Part shown: in pieces, positions 1-8,398 of the stretch | Position numbering within the stretch: the first letter of the stretch is position 1 | Layout of the letters: each line of letters opens with the position of its first letter | Origin: JARRKC01 sp963723965 | GTDB taxonomy: Bacteria > Acidobacteriota > UBA6911 > RPQK01 > JAPXNP01 | Assembly (NCBI GenBank): GCA_963723965.1 | Contig: CAVRSV010000013.1 | Span: 1-64,000 of the forward strand | DNA: 64,000 bases | Direction of reading: 5' to 3' | Position numbers and translations under genes: made by a program | The notes under the pieces: generated by a model | Databases searched by the model: none | The model's input: the letters and a program-made list of their open reading frames with translations, nothing else | Told to the model about the DNA's origin: nothing

Positions 1-92
1 GAGTTCCGAGTCTCGGGGGCGTGTTGCCCAAAGGGCTGCGGCCTCCAATCGGTGCCCCCGCTGGAGTGAGGTCTCGGCAGCCTGTTCTCACG

Positions 93-127
93 CGAAACTC
101 GGAACTCGAAACTCGAAACTCGAAACT
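93..127. repeat. Heptamer tandem repeat (CGAAACT x5)
   Basis: Five head-to-tail 7-bp units read CGAAACT, with the second unit changed to CGGAACT. The array ends two bases before the stop codon of the minus-strand PilZ gene, so it lies directly downstream of that gene. It shares a strict 7-bp phase and a CG in every unit with the other spacer repeats listed in this window. Confidence 0.85.
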
Positions 128-129
128 GA

Positions 130-810
130 CTATCCCATGTCGCCGTCGGCCAGCCAGGAATCTTCCAGCGAATCGATCAGGTGAAGCAGGGGCTCGGGAA
201 CCGAGGTGTCGCCCCGGCGCAACCGGCGGAGGATCTCCGAGAAGTAGATTGCGTAGAAGGGGCCCCAACGATGCTGGGCGAAGGCTTCCAGACTGAGAGA
301 GTGGCTTCCCACGGTGAGATCGATGGTGAGGTCGTCCTCTTCGACGAGCTCCCCGCCGCTGTGCAGGGGCAACTGGACCAGGACCCCTCCGACGCTGATA
401 TCGAGGGGCTTGGGGTGCCAGACCCGGTTTGGGGTGCGCAGGACGATTTGGAGTTCGGCTTTCGGATGGAGGGGGACGCGGAAGGAGTGACGCGCCTCGG
501 TCCGTGCGATCTGTTCGGGGATCTCCAGGCGGAGTGAAGGCAGAGGAGTTCGATCTGCTTCGAATGCCAGGACAGGGCTGACGAACAGAGTCGTACGGAA
601 TCCGTCGGCGAAGATGACCGTACAGTTCTCTCCCCGCTCGAGGCACAGGCCCGGCGGCGAGTCGAGGACCTCGATCTCGATGAACTCCGGCTCCAGCGAG
701 CAGGATCGGAATCTGCCCTGGAAGATCCCGCCGCCGCCGCCCGAAGTCAACGTCGCCGGCTTGCGCTGTTCGCTGAACCGTACAAGCCTCTCAAAGATCG
801 CTTCGTCCAT
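130..810 (-). CDS. PilZ domain protein (YcgR-like, c-di-GMP binding)
   Basis: Predicted cyclic-di-GMP receptor of 226 residues. The C-terminal half carries the PilZ signature: the arginine-rich start RHSFR, then DISVGG about 40 residues later, which together contact c-di-GMP in this family. The N-terminal ~100 residues look like the split-barrel 'flagellar brake' region of YcgR-type proteins, but that is a weaker call. There is no signal peptide or membrane segment, so it should be cytoplasmic. I chose the ATG at 810 because GAGGAGG sits five bases upstream; a TTG at 834 would also be in frame. It is divergent from the symporter genes and stands alone, so its target (motility, polysaccharide, adhesion) cannot be read from context. 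Confidence 0.85.
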   Translation of the reverse strand: MDEAIFERLVRFSEQRKPATLTSGGGGGIFQGRFRSCSLEPEFIEIEVLDSPPGLCLERGENCTVIFADGFRTTLFVSPVLAFEADRTPLPSLRLEIPEQIARTEARHSFRVPLHPKAELQIVLRTPNRVWHPKPLDISVGGVLVQLPLHSGGELVEEDDLTIDLTVGSHSLSLEAFAQHRWGPFYAIYFSEILRRLRRGDTSVPEPLLHLIDSLEDSWLADGDMG

Positions 811-948
811 GATCCTCCTCTGTCGACATGACAATTCTCAATCATTTGTAGGATCGTGAAAAGACGTCTGGGCAGTTTTCTTCATTCTCACCGATAGTTG
901 CGGACTCATTCGAGCTGGGAAGCCGTGGTAGGATGACCGGGATTCCTC

Positions 949-1083
949 ATGAACGGGCAGCACGAACCTGAACGAAGAGTGGAAAGATCCCGGCGCTGGA
1001 AGCTTGTCTATCTCGCCATCGGGATGTTGACCCTGATCGTTTATCTGCTGCTCTGGTTGTTCTCGCAGGCGTTTCTCCGTTAG
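949..1083 (+). CDS. Small single-pass membrane protein upstream of symporter
   Basis: A 44-residue ORF (ATG to TAG) that begins MNGQHEPERR. It has a highly charged first ~18 residues followed by one hydrophobic helix (LVYLAIGMLTLIVYLLLWLF) and a short tail. Positive charges before the helix predict an N-in topology. It ends 11 bases before the start of the sodium:solute symporter and is almost certainly co-transcribed with it. The only ribosome-site candidate is the weak GGATGACCGGGATT. Small accessory subunits are known for some symporters, but I cannot assign this one to a family. It could be an accessory or stability subunit, or an unrelated small membrane peptide. Confidence 0.6.
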   Translation: MNGQHEPERRVERSRRWKLVYLAIGMLTLIVYLLLWLFSQAFLR

Positions 1084-1094
1084 CTGGAGCCGGG

Positions 1095-2771
1095 ATGCAT
1101 CTCGTAGACTGGATCGTGGTCGGGGTCTACCTGGGCTATGTCGTCATCGACGGCATCACTCGCAGCAAAAGGACCCATGAGGTTCGCGGCTATTTTCTGG
1201 CGAACCGCTCGCTGCCCTGGTGGGCCGTCGGGCTTTCGATCATGGCCACCCAGATGAGCGCCATCACCCTCGTCGGCACGACCGGACAGGCCTACACGGA
1301 GGGGATGGGCTTCATCCAGTTCTACCTCGGCCTGCCCCTGGCCATGATCATTCTCTGCGTCACCGTCGTCCCCTTCTTTCATCGGGCCGACGTCTTTACT
1401 GCCTACGAATACCTGGAGCGACGCTTCGACGTCAAAACCCGAACCCTGACGAGCCTGCTCTTCCTGCTCTCGCGGGGCCTCTCCTGCGGGGTCATCATTT
1501 CGGCTCCGGCCGTCATCCTTTCCGTCGTTCTCGGGTGGAATCTGGAGTTGACGGTCCTGGCGATCGGGATCCCGACTGTGATCTACACCATGCTGGGCGG
1601 CGTTCAGGCGGTGACCTGGACCGACGTCAAGCAAATGGTGCTGATCTTCGGCGGCATGTTCGTGGTGGTCTTCGTGATCGTCTCGCGCCTGCCGGACGGC
1701 GCGCCGCTCGGCCACATTCTGACGCTCGCCGCCTGGCAGGGGCGCCTCCAGACCATGGACTTCTCCTTCAGTCTCGACCAGACCTACACTTTCTGGTCGG
1801 GTCTGCTGGGAGGGCTCTTCCTGATGCTCTCCTACTTCGGCTGCGACCAGAGCCAGGTGCAGCGGTATCTGACGGCCCGGTCGGTCGACGAAGGCCGGAC
1901 CTCGCTTCTGATGAGCGCAGTGTTCAAGATCCCGATCCAGTTCGTCATCCTCCTGATCGGGGTGCTGGTCTTCCTGTTCTATCAGTTCAACGCGCCGCCC
2001 CTGCTCTTCAATCCCGCAGTCGAGCAGGAATTGAAGGGGAATCCGGAGTACGTCCGGCTGGTGGGGGACTACCAGGCAGCGGCAGCGGATTTGAGGGAGG
2101 CGGCTCTGGCCGCGACGGCTTCCCCCGACCACCGTGCTGCCTGGGAAGAGGCTGTCCAGAGAAGCGAAAGGATACGAACCGAGGCCGTCGATCTGGCCGC
2201 GAAGTCAACCGGAGAGGGGACCTACAACGACGTCAACTTCGTGTTCCCGACCTTTGTGACCACTCAACTGCCGATCGGCGTGGTGGGCCTGATCGTGGCG
2301 GCCATCTTCGCGGCGGCCATGTCGAGCATCTCAGCGGAGCTGAATTCTCTGGCCACGGCCTCGGTCATCGACTTCTACCGCCGGCTGCTCAGGCGGGAGG
2401 CTCCGGATCGTCACTACCTCCTGGTCTCCAAGCTGGCCACGGCCTTCTGGGGGGCGATGGCCTGCATCGTGGCCGTCTATGCCACCCAGCTGGGTTCACT
2501 GATCGAAGTCGTCAACCGTTTTGGGTCCTTCTTCTACGGATCCCTCCTGGGTGTGTTCGTGCTGGCCATCGGAACCCGCTGGGCGACCCCCTGGGCCGCC
2601 TTTCTCGGTCTGTTGGGAGGAATGGTGGCAGTGGCGGCCACCAGCATCGTCACCAACATCTCCTTCCTCTGGTACAACGTCGTCGGAGTGGTCGCTGTGG
2701 TCGCTGTCGCGGCGGTCGTGCGGGTCGGCGCGGCACTCGTGCCGGCGCGAACTCCCAGACCCCCAGGCTAG
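1095..2771 (+). CDS. Sodium:solute symporter (SSS) family transporter
   Basis: Inner-membrane Na+-coupled transporter of 558 residues with about 13-14 hydrophobic helices. The sequence is typical of the SSS family: MATQMSAITLVGTTGQAY after the first helix pair, GVQAVTWTDVKQ in helix 5-6 and AAAMSSISAELNSLATA in helix 9, the region that carries the second sodium site. An unusually long hydrophilic, coiled-coil-like insertion (residues ~305-375) sits between two helices. The substrate is not evident; relatives move sugars, sialic acid, amino acids, or vitamins. GGAGCCGGG precedes the ATG. It follows the 44-residue membrane ORF and ends opposite a convergent nitroreductase gene. Confidence 0.92.
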   Translation: MHLVDWIVVGVYLGYVVIDGITRSKRTHEVRGYFLANRSLPWWAVGLSIMATQMSAITLVGTTGQAYTEGMGFIQFYLGLPLAMIILCVTVVPFFHRADVFTAYEYLERRFDVKTRTLTSLLFLLSRGLSCGVIISAPAVILSVVLGWNLELTVLAIGIPTVIYTMLGGVQAVTWTDVKQMVLIFGGMFVVVFVIVSRLPDGAPLGHILTLAAWQGRLQTMDFSFSLDQTYTFWSGLLGGLFLMLSYFGCDQSQVQRYLTARSVDEGRTSLLMSAVFKIPIQFVILLIGVLVFLFYQFNAPPLLFNPAVEQELKGNPEYVRLVGDYQAAAADLREAALAATASPDHRAAWEEAVQRSERIRTEAVDLAAKSTGEGTYNDVNFVFPTFVTTQLPIGVVGLIVAAIFAAAMSSISAELNSLATASVIDFYRRLLRREAPDRHYLLVSKLATAFWGAMACIVAVYATQLGSLIEVVNRFGSFFYGSLLGVFVLAIGTRWATPWAAFLGLLGGMVAVAATSIVTNISFLWYNVVGVVAVVAVAAVVRVGAALVPARTPRPPG

Positions 2772-2786
2772 CCGTTGGGATCTGCG

Positions 2787-2810
2787 ACCTCGGGGCCCGG
2801 GGGCCCAGGT
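2787..2810. terminator. Possible bidirectional hairpin between convergent genes
   Basis: The arms ACCT-C-GGG and CCC-AGGT form a 7-bp stem with one bulged C around a GC-rich loop. It lies between the convergent stop codons of the symporter and the SagB-like gene. There is no clear T-run, so this is a structural guess only. Confidence 0.35.
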
Positions 2811-3403
2811 TAGGCAGGGTGCCCGATCGGCATCAGGTAGAGGGGGGTCTCGTCGGCGGGCAGACCCAGTACGTCCCGCACTTCAGCGGGTCGGAAGGCG
2901 GCTACGACGACGGTTCCCAGCCTGAGCGAGACCGCCTGCAGGTGAACGTTCTGTCCGGCGTGGCCGAGATCCATGTGCGCATAATCGCGCCCCGCATCCT
3001 GGAAGGCTTCGCGCGTGCGCTCGTAGACCGCCGTGAGAACGAGCACGACGGCTGCTTGCCCGACGAAGTCCTGTCCAAACGTGGCCGCGGCGAGTTGGCG
3101 CCGGACATCGCCCTCCCGCTCGAGCCGCAGAGCGTGTTCCGCGGAGACGTAACGATAGACGCCACTCGCCAGTCCCGCGACTTCTCCCGCTGCCAGGTGG
3201 AACTCCAGGGGATAGAGCGCTCTCGCCGACGGCGCGGTGCGAAAGCCTTCCGGGCTCGTGACCCCGTAGCCGCTCCACAGCAGCTGCGAAACCTCGGCGA
3301 GCGTGAGCCCCCGCAGGGCATACTCGCGGATCGAGCGCCGGCGGTCGAGCGCCTCTTCAACCGAGATGCCGCCTTCAGTCCTGGGTGTCGGTAGCTGGAT
3401 CAT
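2810..3403 (-). CDS. SagB/ThcOx-type nitroreductase family protein
   Basis: FMN-dependent oxidoreductase fold, 197 residues. The N-terminal RRSIREYALRGLTLAEVSQLLWSGYG is the characteristic FMN-phosphate-binding start of the SagB subgroup of nitroreductases, followed by ALYPLEFHL, DLGHAGQNVHLQA and the terminal PIGHP motif. SagB relatives oxidise azolines to azoles in thiazole/oxazole-modified peptides, but many solitary members with this sequence have no such partners. No YcaO or precursor gene is visible here, so peptide modification is not supported by context. It is a single-gene unit on the minus strand, convergent with the symporter. Confidence 0.88.
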   Translation of the reverse strand: MIQLPTPRTEGGISVEEALDRRRSIREYALRGLTLAEVSQLLWSGYGVTSPEGFRTAPSARALYPLEFHLAAGEVAGLASGVYRYVSAEHALRLEREGDVRRQLAAATFGQDFVGQAAVVLVLTAVYERTREAFQDAGRDYAHMDLGHAGQNVHLQAVSLRLGTVVVAAFRPAEVRDVLGLPADETPLYLMPIGHPA

Positions 3404-3590
3404 TCGCCCTCTCCCGGGTCGTTGCGACCCGCCGCCATGCTAGCGCGGTTCCGGCCTTCGGGCAACCGGCCTGGGTGGTTTTCGATTGACGAATTCGGGA
3501 GAGTCTAATAGAAGAGGGCCGGTGGCTGAAGGTCGAGGATGACCGGACCGGTCGGGGGATTTGAACCGCCGAGATCAGGGAGTTCAGGAC

Positions 3591-4487
3591 ATGCCCGAAT
3601 TACTAAACGAAATCCGACAGAGAATCTTGTTGTGCGATGGAGCCATGGGAACACAACTGCAGTCGGCGGGACTCAGGCCAGGGGACAGCGGAGATGCCTG
3701 GAACCTGAGCTTTCCGGAGCGCGTCCTCGCGATCCAGAAAAGATACGCGGCGGCGGGCTCCGATTGTCTGACAACGAACACCTTTCAGGCCAGCCGGCTG
3801 GCCCTGGCCGCACATGGGCTGGAAGAGAAAGTGGCGGAGATCAATCGGAGGGGCGTCGAGATCGCAAGGGCCGCCTTCGAGGGCGGGCCCGGGCTGGTTC
3901 TGGGCGACATGGGTCCGTTCGGGGGGTTGATGGAACCCTACGGCACGACGACGGTGGACGAAGTCACTTCCGCATTCGCCGAGCAGGCGAAGGCGCTCGT
4001 GGAAGCGGGGGCGGACGCCATCATCATTGAGACGATGACGGCTCTCGAGGAACTGGAGATCGCCATTCGAGTCGCCCGCGAGGCGGGTGCCCGATGTGTC
4101 ATCGCATCGGTGGCCTTCGATCTCTCTCACGACGCCACCCAGGTCCGGACGATGATGGGAGTGTCGCCCGCGCAGGCCATCGATTCGATCCAGAAGGCCG
4201 GCGCCGATGTGGCCGGGACGAACTGCGGCGCGGGGGTCGACATCTCCTGGGCGGCACGAATCCTCGAGGAATACCGCCGCTCGAGCGACCTGCCCCTGCT
4301 GGCCCAGCCGAACGCCGGAAAGCCGACCCTCAGCGGTGGAGAGATCGTCTACCACACGGAGGCCGATGCCATGGCATCCGGAGTCCCGGGATTGATCGAA
4401 GCAGGAGCCCGAATGGTGGGAGCCTGTTGCGGGAGCACACCCGAACACATCGCCAGCTTCCGTCGACTTCTCGATCGGCTCACCTGA
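3591..4487 (+). CDS. Homocysteine S-methyltransferase family protein
   Basis: Zn-dependent methyltransferase TIM barrel of 298 residues, resembling the N-terminal homocysteine-binding module of MetH and the BHMT family. The N-terminal CDGAMGTQLQ is the usual start. The zinc ligands are visible as the Cys of GTNCGAG and the Cys pair of VGACCGSTPEHI near the C terminus. It would transfer a methyl group (donor unknown: S-methylmethionine, betaine or a corrinoid) to homocysteine to make methionine. The size covers only the Hcy domain, without folate or cobalamin modules. I chose the ATG at 3591 with AGGGAG upstream; an in-frame TTG at 3561 is possible. A gene for MTA recycling (mtnA) lies 30 kb away. 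Confidence 0.88.
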   Translation: MPELLNEIRQRILLCDGAMGTQLQSAGLRPGDSGDAWNLSFPERVLAIQKRYAAAGSDCLTTNTFQASRLALAAHGLEEKVAEINRRGVEIARAAFEGGPGLVLGDMGPFGGLMEPYGTTTVDEVTSAFAEQAKALVEAGADAIIIETMTALEELEIAIRVAREAGARCVIASVAFDLSHDATQVRTMMGVSPAQAIDSIQKAGADVAGTNCGAGVDISWAARILEEYRRSSDLPLLAQPNAGKPTLSGGEIVYHTEADAMASGVPGLIEAGARMVGACCGSTPEHIASFRRLLDRLT

Positions 4488-4841
4488 CCCGCGATGCCCG
4501 CCAGAGGGCGGAAAAAGAAAGTGGCGGCCTGACGGGGGAGATCTTTAAGGAGGAGAGAGCGTTGGGGTCCTCAAAGGAGATCCTCCCGCCGGCCGCCCTG
4601 CATAAAGTATACCACTTCCAGAATCGGTGAATGGAAAGGCCCGCCGCGCGTACCCTAAGTCGCACTCGCATAACGGCTTAAGATTTTGTAGCTCAATTAG
4701 TTGACGCTCGTCGGAGTTGCCGTGCACTCCATCAGTGCAAAGCGCTGTTGCCACTTGTCACAAGATGGGCTCGGGCGGAAATTCACATTCTTTTCCACAG
4801 CGATTGTGGATGCCCCACCGCCCGGTCGGTCAGCGATCAGT
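4488..4841. other. Intergenic spacer, convergent genes
   Basis: A 354-base stretch between the stops of the homocysteine methyltransferase and the CPBP protease. It contains a small CCGCC-AGAG-GGCGG hairpin followed by AAAAAG just after the first stop. It also has a local AT-richer patch (around 4600-4700). I see no ORF with support and no tRNA fold. Confidence 0.5.
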
Positions 4842-7800
4842 TCAGGGCCCCTCGACTGTTCCGATTCTCTCCTCCTCGCTTGGAGCCTCGCCCTGTGCGC
4901 CGCGTGCGAGGTGCCTCTGCCAGAGCAGCGCCAGCGCCAGGATCAGGCCGATGGCCACGATCGATCCGATGAGCGCCATGGGAAATGCGCCCTGGACGGC
5001 CTGCTTGACCTCACGCAGCACGGCCAGAGTACCCACGGCGAGGATCGTGGACACCGGAGCGATGCGGAACAGAAGCCAGTACGCCACGCCCAATGCCAGG
5101 GTGAAGCCCAGCCCCAGGGTGAGCCAGGCGGGAATGCTGGCAATCCCGGAGCTGCCGGCCAGGCTGAGCCCGACCAGGGCGATGAGCAGAAGCGCCAGGG
5201 GTCGCCTGCGGCTTCCCCGCAGCGTGATCCGATTCAACAGCAACACCACGAAGAGGAGGATGATCGCCTGTGCCGCCAAGGTGCTCAGGGCTCTCAGGCA
5301 AATCCCCAGGAAGGGCAGGGTGTCCCCGGCCGTCAGGTAGTCCGCCCAACTGGGGCTGAGGCTGGGAGCGGCCGATTCGGTGAGCACGATCAGTCCGGCG
5401 GCGAACAATCCGGCCAGAATTCCCAGATGAGGAGACGGCGAACTGGACGGCATGGACCGATCCCAGTAGACCGACAGCCCGTAGACCAGTCCGACCGCTG
5501 CGGCGGTGAACAGACTGCTCAGGATCAGAGCGCTCAAGGTGACGAAGAATTGCGTGGAAAAGGGCTGGTCGGTCGAGAATCCGGCCTCGATCGACATCCA
5601 GCGGTTGGCTGCCGAAGCGAGATAGACCACGAAGAGTCCCGAGAGCAACAGAAGAAAGGACCGGGGTGAGAAGCGGTGGCGGGTCCAGCTGACGATGGCC
5701 AGAATTGCGCCCACGAACACGATCAGACCCAGTAGCGCACCGCAGACACCCGACAGGATCTGCAATAGGCTCCGGCTACGCCGCTCCTCCCGCTGCCAGT
5801 CCTCCGGCACGTGCACGGACCGGTACAGGTCTGTCAGCTGGTCCCCCGAGATCCCGACGTTGATGCGCGCCTCACCGGTCGAGAGCGTGTAATGGCGGGT
5901 GTCCGCGTAGGTGAACTGCCAGTCTCGGCGGTGCGGGAGCTGCGAGGGTGCGGAACCGATTCTGCGCAGCTCCGCGGGATCGAGATCGTAGCGGGTGAGG
6001 ATCGCCTTCTCGGCGATGGCCCGGGCCTCGTCCTCCGAGAGGCTGGCCCCGGGGCGGGCTTCCGGCAACAGGTGCTCGAAGCGGAACAGCTTTCCTGAAC
6101 CGTCGATCTGGAGCACGTACTCTTCGGCACGCTCCGCCACGTCCCCCGAAAACCGCGCATAGCGGACCTCCCAATAGGGCGGCTCGAGGTAACTGCCGAG
6201 GAGCTGGCGGTAGGCTTCGGGACCGCCCTCCTGCCAGACGAACCGATCCTCGTCATCCAAGGGTTCCCGTACGGCGCTCAGTTCGGTCCACTCGGGACCG
6301 AGGTGGATTCCGCGGACCGAGAGCTCCTGCTGTGCGGTTGCGACAGCTTGTGCGCGGTCGAGCTCCAGCGGGGGAGCCTGGTTGGACAGGTTCGCCTTCC
6401 AGAACCAGAGCAGGGCCCCCAGCACGGCCAGCAGGAGCAGGGCCTGTCTCGTCCGAAGGCTCGTCCCGGGGCGGACCTCCATATCCTGGATTCGCGGTCC
6501 GGTCTCAACCGGGGCCGGCGGCGGAGACCAGGCTCCGTTCAACCACGAACCCTCGACGGTTGCCCAGCGTCCGCTTCGCAGGCGGGCCAGCAGCACCACC
6601 CACAGCGGAACCAAGGTCAGTGCGATGATCAGCGCCCGGTCCACCCAGATCCCGCCCGAAGAGGCGACGAAGACGGGCAAAGCAAACCAGCAGACGTCGA
6701 AGGTGAAATGGAGAATGATCCCCGGAAGGAGTCCGAACAGAAGATAGAGGACGCCGAAGGCGAGGGCCGGAATGATCAGTTCGACCAGTCGGGCATAGGC
6801 GGGTTGGGCCGGGTAGTTGGCGTGCCCGGCGCCGAAAATGACCGCCTCCAGGATGAGAGCGCTCCCGATCCAGTACTTGTAGCCCCCAAAGCGCCGGCCG
6901 AGCAGGGCGGCTCCCCCCAGCGGTATCGCCCGAAACAGGCACTCCTCCCAAAATCCGGCCTGCAGGGAGAGGGCGATCGATGTGAGCCAGGGGAAATAGG
7001 TCGCCAGGCTGTCGGGCTGGATCAGCGCGTCCGAAGGCGTCCACCAGCCCAGGACTTCGGTGCTGAAGAAGTAGAGACCCACCTCGTAGGCGAAGAAGAT
7101 CGTCACGCACAGGTACCCGCCCACCGTGCGACCGAGCACCGCTCGGCTATTGGCCACTCCCGGCGACCAGAGGCGCCAGAACTGGATCTTGTCGGGGAAG
7201 GCCCGACGAGTGAGCCCCTCGGCCGCCATGAAGGTGACGGCCAGCACTCCTCCCATCGCCATGGCACTCCCCAGCGCCTGGAGAATCTGGTTCGCCAGGA
7301 AGCTCTTCGCCGGTAGCGCCGTATCGTAGTTCATCCAGAGCAGGGGCAATTCGTTGATCTGCGCGAGGAACTGCAGAAAGGCGATGACGGCGCCCCAAAT
7401 CACGGCCTTCCTCCACAGCACCCAACGCTGTCGCAGGAGAAAGAACAGACCGATGATGCAGCCTCCCAGGAAGTAGAGGACTCCGATGGCCACGAGGGAA
7501 CCGAAGGCAATGGTGTCGTTGGCGGCGCGCATTTCCGCATAGCGCCGGCTGAAGGACTCCGGGATCTTGATGAAGTTGAAGACCTCGGAGACGCGGTTCC
7601 CTGACACGCGCAGTCGCAGCCGATACTCGGCGTCACCGATCTTTTCATTGGGTCGCTGATAGACGAACGTGTGATCGATCCGGCCACCGGCCTTGGTGTC
7701 GGACTGGGACTCGATGCGCTGGAAATCGGACAGTTGGACTCCCCAGGAAGCCGCCGCCGCTTCGGCGATCTGAAGGGCCTCTTCCTCGGTGACATTGGTG

Positions 7801-8213
7801 CCGGTCTCGTCCTCCGGGACCTTTTCGTCGAAGCCATACGGGGTGCCGGCGGGAGTGAACCAGAAGGAGACCTCCCGGGTCTCTCCCTGGCGAAAGTTGC
7901 GGACCCTCCAGGTGTAGGGGGAGTAGAGTCCTCCGGCCATGAGGGCGCGGAAGGCGGTCACCCCGCCCGCTTCGAGCTCGACGTAGGTCTGGACCGGGCT
8001 GTCGACGTCGAAGGATGCGGCCTGAGAGAATTCTGCGGGACCCAGATGATCGCGGGCAGCGATCTCCGCCGCCTGCTTCAGGGCCTCCCGCCGATCCATC
8101 CGGAGATCGATGGAGACGATCGGGAAGGCCCGTGGGAAAAAGTGGATCGTGAAGACCAGGGCAGCTACGGAGACGAGCGCCAACCCCACCCAGAAGTATG
8201 CTTTTCGCACCAT
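4842..8213 (-). CDS. Large CPBP-family intramembrane metalloprotease, internally duplicated
   Basis: Polytopic membrane protein of 1123 residues. After an N-terminal helix comes an extracytoplasmic domain (about 35-225). The CPBP/ABI protease core follows, with the glutamate motif EECLFR (~423), the histidine motif FGAGHANYP (~459) and HFTFDV (~501), the three metal/catalytic motifs of this family. A second helix leads to another extracytoplasmic domain (about 614-805) that resembles the first in order and motifs (EEAL or DEARAIAE helices, 'VRY/WRVRNF' strands, ending VPE.W/F.R). The C-terminal ~300 residues are a further multi-helix region without an EExxxR motif. Typical CPBP proteins are 200-300 residues, so this one is greatly enlarged. 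AGGAGGG precedes the ATG. Its substrate is unknown. Confidence 0.87.
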   Translation of the reverse strand: MVRKAYFWVGLALVSVAALVFTIHFFPRAFPIVSIDLRMDRREALKQAAEIAARDHLGPAEFSQAASFDVDSPVQTYVELEAGGVTAFRALMAGGLYSPYTWRVRNFRQGETREVSFWFTPAGTPYGFDEKVPEDETGTNVTEEEALQIAEAAAASWGVQLSDFQRIESQSDTKAGGRIDHTFVYQRPNEKIGDAEYRLRLRVSGNRVSEVFNFIKIPESFSRRYAEMRAANDTIAFGSLVAIGVLYFLGGCIIGLFFLLRQRWVLWRKAVIWGAVIAFLQFLAQINELPLLWMNYDTALPAKSFLANQILQALGSAMAMGGVLAVTFMAAEGLTRRAFPDKIQFWRLWSPGVANSRAVLGRTVGGYLCVTIFFAYEVGLYFFSTEVLGWWTPSDALIQPDSLATYFPWLTSIALSLQAGFWEECLFRAIPLGGAALLGRRFGGYKYWIGSALILEAVIFGAGHANYPAQPAYARLVELIIPALAFGVLYLLFGLLPGIILHFTFDVCWFALPVFVASSGGIWVDRALIIALTLVPLWVVLLARLRSGRWATVEGSWLNGAWSPPPAPVETGPRIQDMEVRPGTSLRTRQALLLLAVLGALLWFWKANLSNQAPPLELDRAQAVATAQQELSVRGIHLGPEWTELSAVREPLDDEDRFVWQEGGPEAYRQLLGSYLEPPYWEVRYARFSGDVAERAEEYVLQIDGSGKLFRFEHLLPEARPGASLSEDEARAIAEKAILTRYDLDPAELRRIGSAPSQLPHRRDWQFTYADTRHYTLSTGEARINVGISGDQLTDLYRSVHVPEDWQREERRSRSLLQILSGVCGALLGLIVFVGAILAIVSWTRHRFSPRSFLLLLSGLFVVYLASAANRWMSIEAGFSTDQPFSTQFFVTLSALILSSLFTAAAVGLVYGLSVYWDRSMPSSSPSPHLGILAGLFAAGLIVLTESAAPSLSPSWADYLTAGDTLPFLGICLRALSTLAAQAIILLFVVLLLNRITLRGSRRRPLALLLIALVGLSLAGSSGIASIPAWLTLGLGFTLALGVAYWLLFRIAPVSTILAVGTLAVLREVKQAVQGAFPMALIGSIVAIGLILALALLWQRHLARGAQGEAPSEEERIGTVEGP

Positions 8214-8265
8214 GGGTCCCTCCTGATGTCGGTCATCTTAACGTGGAACGGAGCAGAGCAGAAGG

Positions 8266-8301
8266 GCTGCAGCGCCGGTGGGAAGGGGGCGGCGCTGCAG
8301 C
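8266..8301. repeat. Perfect 12-bp inverted repeat in divergent spacer
   Basis: The arms GCTGCAGCGCCG (8266-8277) and CGGCGCTGCAGC (8290-8301) are exact reverse complements around a 12-base purine-rich loop. The repeat lies between the divergent starts of the CPBP protease gene and the broken sulfotransferase gene. A terminator is not expected there, so an operator or 5' leader structure is more likely. Confidence 0.7.
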
Positions 8302-8398
8302 TGTTCGTCGAGGAATGGGATTCACTTATGGGGTTCGCCTTTCAAAGACGCAAAAAAGGACCGGAAGGTTGACTCGGGTGATCGGAATTGTGTGAGAT

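Noticed and set aside
1080..2132. 350-codon antisense frame opposite the symporter
   Set aside because: Composition follows the codon pattern of the plus-strand gene; no motifs, and the symporter is unambiguous.
4686..4760. tRNA-like stretch with GTAGCTCAATTAGT similar to a D arm
   Set aside because: No acceptor pairing, anticodon stem or T arm can be formed around it.
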